Part shown: positions 59,326 to 64,000 of the stretch, one piece after another
Position numbering within the stretch: position 1 is the stretch's first letter
Layout of the letters: each line of letters starts with the position of its first letter
NCBI GenBank assembly: GCA_964020085.1
Contig: OZ026598.1
Span: 20,414,129-20,478,128 of the forward strand
Origin: Micromussa lordhowensis
Taxonomy: Eukaryota; Cnidaria; Anthozoa; Scleractinia; Lobophylliidae
DNA length: 64,000 bases
Reading direction: 5' to 3'
Notes under the pieces: generated by a model
Told to the model about the DNA's origin: nothing
The model's database searches: none
What the model saw: only the letters and a program-made list of their open reading frames with translations
Position numbers and translations under genes: made by a program

Positions 59326-59535
59326 CTAACTTTTCTTTCGGTAACGTGCAAGCCATTCTTCATCTGCAAGCGGTTCATCCGTGTATGCCTCGAGCGAATC
59401 GTCTTCATTTCCGTAGCTTCGAACGCTCGCTTCGACTTCTACGGCCTCTACTTCGCCATTGTCAAATTCATCTTGACTGAATTCCGCAGTATCCGCAGTA
59501 TTATCACTTTCCGTGCCAGAGAACTCTTCTTCCAT
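59326..59535 (-). pseudogene. Acidic N-terminal fragment with probable frameshift (uncharacterised cnidarian-type protein)
   Basis: ATG at 59535 opens MEEEFSGTESDNTADTAEF, an acidic stretch that runs into DEPLADEEWLARYRKKS and a TAG at 59326-59328. In the next frame, a highly charged helical sequence (KLERELKKRLENRV) continues directly past the stop, which suggests a one-base deletion near 59335. The acidic start and EPLADEEW-type motif remind me of uncharacterised proteins with a P2X7-like C-terminal cysteine domain found in multi-copy in cnidarians; that domain was not found here. Family assignment is uncertain. Confidence 0.4.
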
Positions 59536-59599
59536 AGCAAACAAGTAAATGTTGGAAGGATTTAAAGTGTGGAGATCACTAAGGGCACGTAATAAAGCT

Positions 59600-60390
59600 T
59601 ACTATAACCATTTATTAACCATTTATTAACCATTTAGTATTATTGAGTCTATAGTTTAAAGGATTACAAACCCGCTTATAGCAGAGCTAATCTAGGCGGG
59701 TTGTACTATTTACAATATATATTTACTGTGCAAAAAGTGAATTGATACAGTTGCTAAATAGATACACGTACAAAAACAATACAAGGGTAAAGCAAATTAA
59801 AATGTGTAAAGTAAAAAGTACGACTACATGCGAAATTAATAGCTATAGGGTGTAATAATTACTTGTGTTTAAATTCAACATTACAGAATGGGCATCAACA
59901 TAATAGTCCTCAATCTCAAGTACAGTTAGAAGCAACTTATGAATCTTTCTTTTAAATGCTCTTTTCGTGAGCTTACGCCAATCTGGGTGTACACAGTTCC
60001 ACAATCTCGTACCGAACGCAGGAAATGACTTAAGTTTCATATTCAATCTAGATTTCTGTACAAAAAGATTATCTGCACCCGAGAAACGTGTATTATATGC
60101 ATGAACGTCAGATGCATGTATAAAAAGTTCACGAATATTTTTAGGTGTACAATGAGTAGAAACATCATGCATTATGGTGGAGACCGTTTCAATGTAGAGC
60201 ATATTAACAGGTAAGATGTTGGAAGCAACAAAAAGAGGGATGGCATGGGATCTATTACTGGCAAAGAAAATTAGGCGGAGTGCGCGCTTTTGCAGAGTGA
60301 GAATCTTTTTTAATTCACACTGAGAAGCCTGACCCCAAGCAAGTATACCGTAGAGCGTGTAGGGAAATATCAGCGAACGGTAAATTAAAC
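59600..60390 (-). mobile_element. 5'-truncated LINE fragment, opposite strand
   Basis: From about 60385 down to 59843 one frame encodes the end of a non-LTR reverse transcriptase (LIYRSLIFPYTLYGILAWGQ, HAYNTRFS, FGTRLWNCVHPDWRKLTKRA). The rest to about 59600 would be 3' UTR, ending in an 11-bp tandem (CCATTTATTAA on the plus strand, 59608-59637). It differs in sequence from the plus-strand LINE at 61.3 kb, so it belongs to another family. The catalytic domain is missing. Confidence 0.75.
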
Positions 60391-60453
60391 GGTAAAACTA
60401 TATCGTAAACGACTCGCACAGGACCTGTGTATTTATACACTAAAGGTCAAGGA

Positions 60454-60547
60454 AGGTTCCTGACAACCTCGTTCCCAGGCTGTCTCTCCTCTGCCTCCCT
60501 TTGTCGTTGGGAGAAAGACCCTGGTTGCGGCTGGTCACGTGACCACC
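60454..60547. repeat. Left member of an inverted repeat pair
   Basis: AGGTTCCTGACAACCTCG to GGTCACGTGACCACC, about 94 bp, matched inversely at 63843-63938. The pair surrounds the plus-strand LINE. The two could be ends of a larger element or two separate MITEs. Confidence 0.7.
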
Positions 60548-61294
60548 TGTGACACAAACTTTTTCACCAGGGTGGAGTCAACAAATAATTTTTGTCGATA
60601 TTAACTGAAGCGAAAGAAAGGCGATCACTGGTCGCTATATTAAACTACACACTGGCAAATACACCTTCGAAATTCTTCAGTCCTATTCTAAACTTCATAC
60701 AGGACAAACGAAATAAATTTGTATGTATCCTGCGTATTGAATTACCACTCTTTATTTCAATTCCAGCCGGTCGAATTAAGCGTAAACTGTTTCATAGCAT
60801 GTTGCCTGAATTAACCTCATGGCACATTGTTCGCTATATAAAACGATGTTTTATTTACTATTTTGCAAAACATAATTCTTGACTATGTCAAGGAATCGTG
60901 TTTAAACATCTGCCTAAATATAAACTTACATAAACCTGATGCAGATGAAATATAAGCGCGGGCTTAAGTCAACAAAACTGCAAATCATTTTACATTGCGT
61001 TAAACCAAATGCAAGTCAGCTCGGCTAATCGGCCATGTGACAGAAGTACTTTTTAAATTCAAATTACCGCACAACTAAAGAAAATAAATTACCTCCGAAA
61101 GCAAAGATTCAAGAGACTGATCCACTGGTCTCACTTCGATTCGGTACGTGACGTTTTACAAGTGATAACCGTCGGAAATTTTGAGCTCCATTCGGCTGCC
61201 GAATTTCTTTGTGAACGAAAGTCTTCTATATTTTGGAGACGACAGAAATAATGTAGCCTTCTTCATCGGCAAAATCCGACTTTTGTAATCAAAA
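60548..61294. other. Unique stretch between the inverted repeat and the LINE
   Basis: An ORF of 96 residues on the plus strand (60592-60882) shows no motif or start context of note. No gene called. Confidence 0.45.
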
Positions 61295-63458
61295 TGGATG
61301 GGGGTATGTCGACCATTCAAACATCTCTCCTGAACAGGACCTAAACAGGAGTGGTTTACACCTCAACACTAAAGGAACTGCCCGACTTGCGACAAATTTT
61401 ATTAATTATTTAAGAGGTGATTAGGGTATTGCCGACTGGGAAACGGATGAGTCCTTGCCTCCGCGAGTAAATCGTAAGTACACTAAAAATAAGGGCGACC
61501 CATTGACTATCGATCCATTTGGCCGGGGTTTTGTTATGGCGGTATTAAATATCAATAGTTTACTTGCACATTTGGATGATCTCAAATTTTTTGTACTCGA
61601 CTCCAAAATTGATGTACTGGCTATCAATGAAACGAAGAAAATAGCGCGACGGCTTGGGAGCGATACAAGCAAGCTCGAAACGAAGTAAACAATGCCATTA
61701 AATCAGCAAAGAAACGGTACTTTACGCATAACTTGGAACTGAATAAAATGAATTCTCGAAAAACATGGAAACTGATTGACGACCTATGTTCACGCAAATA
61801 TGGCAGAATTCGAAATATTTCCGAAATTACGTAAACAACGAACCCATTTCTTCTGCGGCGGAAATGGCAGAAGTTTCTAACGATTTTTTTGCAACTTTAG
61901 GATCAAATTTGGCAAGTGAAATACAGCCGTCAACCATTGAGCCAGAGTTCTATCTGCAACCCACGGACACAATGTTTTCTCTTAAACCACCAAGCGCTAC
62001 TAGCACTGTATGCAGGCTTTTGAACCAGCTAGACACCAAAAAAGCCACTGGATTGGATAGAATTCCCTGTAAACTCTTAAAACTTTCTAGTAGTATTGTC
62101 GGGCCATCCTTAGCATACATTTTTAAGAGCTGTATAAATGCCGAAATCTTTCCAAACGAATGGAAAATTGCCAAAGTTACACCGCTGTTTAAAAAAGGAT
62201 CTAAGCGTGAACTAGGCAACTATCGACCAATATCAGTATTGCCACTGGTCTCAAAGATTTTCGAAAAAATTATTTATCGTCAACTTTATGATTACCTTCA
62301 GGATAACAGCCTCTTGAATACGTACCAATCTGGCTTTCGATCAATGCATAGCACGCTAACAGCGCTGCTTGAGACAACGAACAACTGGTCAATTAATATT
62401 GACAACGGTCTCTTAAATGGCGTGCTATTTATTGATCTTAAAAAGGCCTTTGACACAATCGATCACGAAATAATTTTGCGGAAACTTGCGAACTATGGAG
62501 TTGATCAAAGTGCTCTGCGATTTTTTGCGTCTTACTTGAGAAATAGATCTCAGAAATGCAGTGTCAATGGAGCGTTATCCAGTGCAAGTAGATTAACCTA
62601 CGGGGTTCCCCAGGGAAGTATACTGGGACCTCTGCTCTTTTTAGTATATATAAATGATCTTCCTAATTGCCTCGATATATCCTGCGCAAAAATGTTTGCA
62701 GACGATACTAACATCACCGTCCCTGGTTGCACTTTTGCCGAACTCGAACAAGCAACCAATACTGAACTTAACAATCTTTATAGCTGGCTGAAAGCAAATA
62801 AGCTTAGTTTAAACATCGCGAAAACTGAGTTTATGGTGATTAGTACTCGTCAAAAATTTCTTGCAGAAAATTGTAGTGAGATTAATATCCAATTAGATGG
62901 CCATCCAATTTGCAGAGTTGAGCATGCCAAATCATTAGGTTTAATTATCGATGACCGACTTTCATGGTCCAATCACGTCAAAGAACTATGCAGAAAAATT
63001 TCCTCGGCAATAGGCGCTCTGAGGCGCATTAGGTCCCTAATTTCTCAGTCCACTGCAGTACAAATATATAACGCTTTAATCCAACCTCATTTCGATTACT
63101 GTGCCCCCGTTTGGGATGGACTGAGTTCTTATCTATGTGAAAAACTGCAAAAATTGAAAAACCGAGCGGCTAGGGTTATTCTGCAAGCCAAATATGAAGC
63201 AAACTCAAGCCTGTTTCTTGAAACTTTGAAGTGGGACCGGCTATCATTAAGAAGAAGAAAGCAGAAAGCTACAATGATGTTTAAGTCCCTCAACGGGCTA
63301 GCCCCAGTGTACTTGAGCGATTTATTCAGTGAGCGGCATACAGACTATGACTTGCGTGATTCTTTCCGTAAGTTAAACTTGCCCAAGCCGCGTACTGACT
63401 ATTTGAAACGTAGCTTTGGCTATAGCGGTGCCCTACTATGGAATTCTCTTCCTGAAAA

Positions 63459-63503
<45 letters not shown>

Positions 63504-63639
63504 CCGCGCACTTGAAACATTCGATTCCCACTCGGCAATCTTGTAAACCAGTTTTTTGTAGTCATTTTAATTTTTATAAAATGATTGTAATTAAAATACT
63601 TAGTGTAACTGAAGATTTTTAACCGAGTTTAAATAAAGA

Positions 63640-63711
<72 letters not shown>
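61295..63711 (+). mobile_element. LINE retrotransposon, CR1/L2-like, internally deleted, with (TTAC)n tail
   Basis: The copy starts within the end of ORF1 (GLHLNTKGTARLATNF, about 61350-61425, stop GGTGATTAG). It passes into the start of an endonuclease domain (VLNINSLLAHLDDL ... IDVLAINET at about 61540-61635), then jumps to the linker before the reverse transcriptase, so most of the endonuclease is deleted. A frameshift lies near 61830. RT and C-terminal regions follow. An AATAAA at about 63632 precedes about 69 bp of TTAC repeats (63643-63711), taken as the 3' tail. The copy cannot move by itself. Confidence 0.85.
61786..63546 (+). CDS. LINE reverse transcriptase ORF fragment (586 residues)
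   Basis: Reverse transcriptase of a non-LTR retrotransposon, which copies element RNA into DNA at the target site. Visible motifs are the linker GLDRIPCKLLK, palm motif A VLFIDLKKAFDTIDH, motif B YGVPQGSILGPLLF and the catalytic MFADDTN, followed by the thumb and the typical end NYRPISVL / LLWNSLPENIR. The first codons (MFTQIWQNS) lie in a shifted frame; the true linker frame is read from about 61670 to 61830 and is out of register by one base. The RT domain itself has no stop. Confidence 0.88.
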
Positions 63712-63842
63712 CGAATCCGATAGAGCGGGTAGCTTTTTAGCGACTGCTCGAGGTTTTGAAACCCACAAAGTTTGCCACAGCAACAATTAAAGTACTCTGC
63801 CACCTCTCCCACCCAACAGATTTTTTTACCACCCAGATTCTG

Positions 63843-63938
63843 GGTGGTCACGTGACCAGCCGCAACCAGGGTCTTTCTCCCAACGACAAAGGGAGGCAGA
63901 GGAGAGAGAGCCTGGGAACGAGGTTGGGTTCCTGAACC
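63843..63938. repeat. Right member of an inverted repeat pair
   Basis: GGTGGTCACGTGACCAGCC to GGTTGGGTTCCTGAACC, the inverse of 60454-60547 with a few differences. Inner sequences beyond GTCACGTGACCACC do not match. Confidence 0.7.
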
Positions 63939-64000
63939 TACGATGTCACGTGGTCATTTTGAGCACGTTACTCTTGTAATCAGCGGCAAGGGTCGGCCGC

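Overview
The window looks like nuclear DNA of an anthozoan cnidarian, most likely a stony coral. It is AT-rich, its genes have many small GT-AG exons, and it is full of foldback MITEs, tRNA-headed SINEs and LINE copies of the kind common in coral genomes. No prokaryotic operon, CRISPR array or rRNA is visible. The species call is inference.

Layout. Two direct copies of one 12-13 kb segment dominate: copy 1 at 1-13391 (probably running off the left edge) and copy 2 at about 35038-47219. Copy 2 is the intact version. It holds a minus-strand gene that I identify as UBE3D, a HECT-like E3 ubiquitin ligase (35002-43399), and the last three coding exons of a minus-strand spectrin-repeat gene. That gene continues to 54807 as fifteen exons with consistent splice phases (about 809 residues); its 5' end was not found. 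Copy 1 carries decayed versions of both genes. The UBE3D copy has a 4-bp and a 2-bp deletion in coding exons. The spectrin fragment has lost one splice acceptor and most of one exon, which was replaced by two identical tRNA-SINE units.

Between the copies (13.4-35.0 kb) lie: a large unidentified intronless gene for a secreted 1011-residue protein (15931-18966, minus); a tandem duplication (20680-25435 and 25436-28425) with small unidentified ORFs, whose first unit contains a 1.7-kb TIR-bounded segment missing from the second; and a small plus-strand gene for a secreted cysteine-rich peptide (29814-30872) followed by degraded exon copies. To the right of the spectrin gene (54.8-64 kb) are an acidic gene fragment with a probable frameshift, two LINE copies in opposite orientations and an inverted repeat pair.

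The most informative signal is comparative. The two segmental copies act as filled and empty sites for several insertions, including a 1676-bp element with TTAA target duplications (piggyBac-like) and a 175-bp element with a 5-bp duplication (hAT-like). The right edge of the duplication falls exactly at a splice acceptor. I see no single convincing new molecular system. The best candidates for new biology are the 1011-residue secreted protein, the cysteine-rich peptide locus, the tandem unit ORFs and the transposon families.
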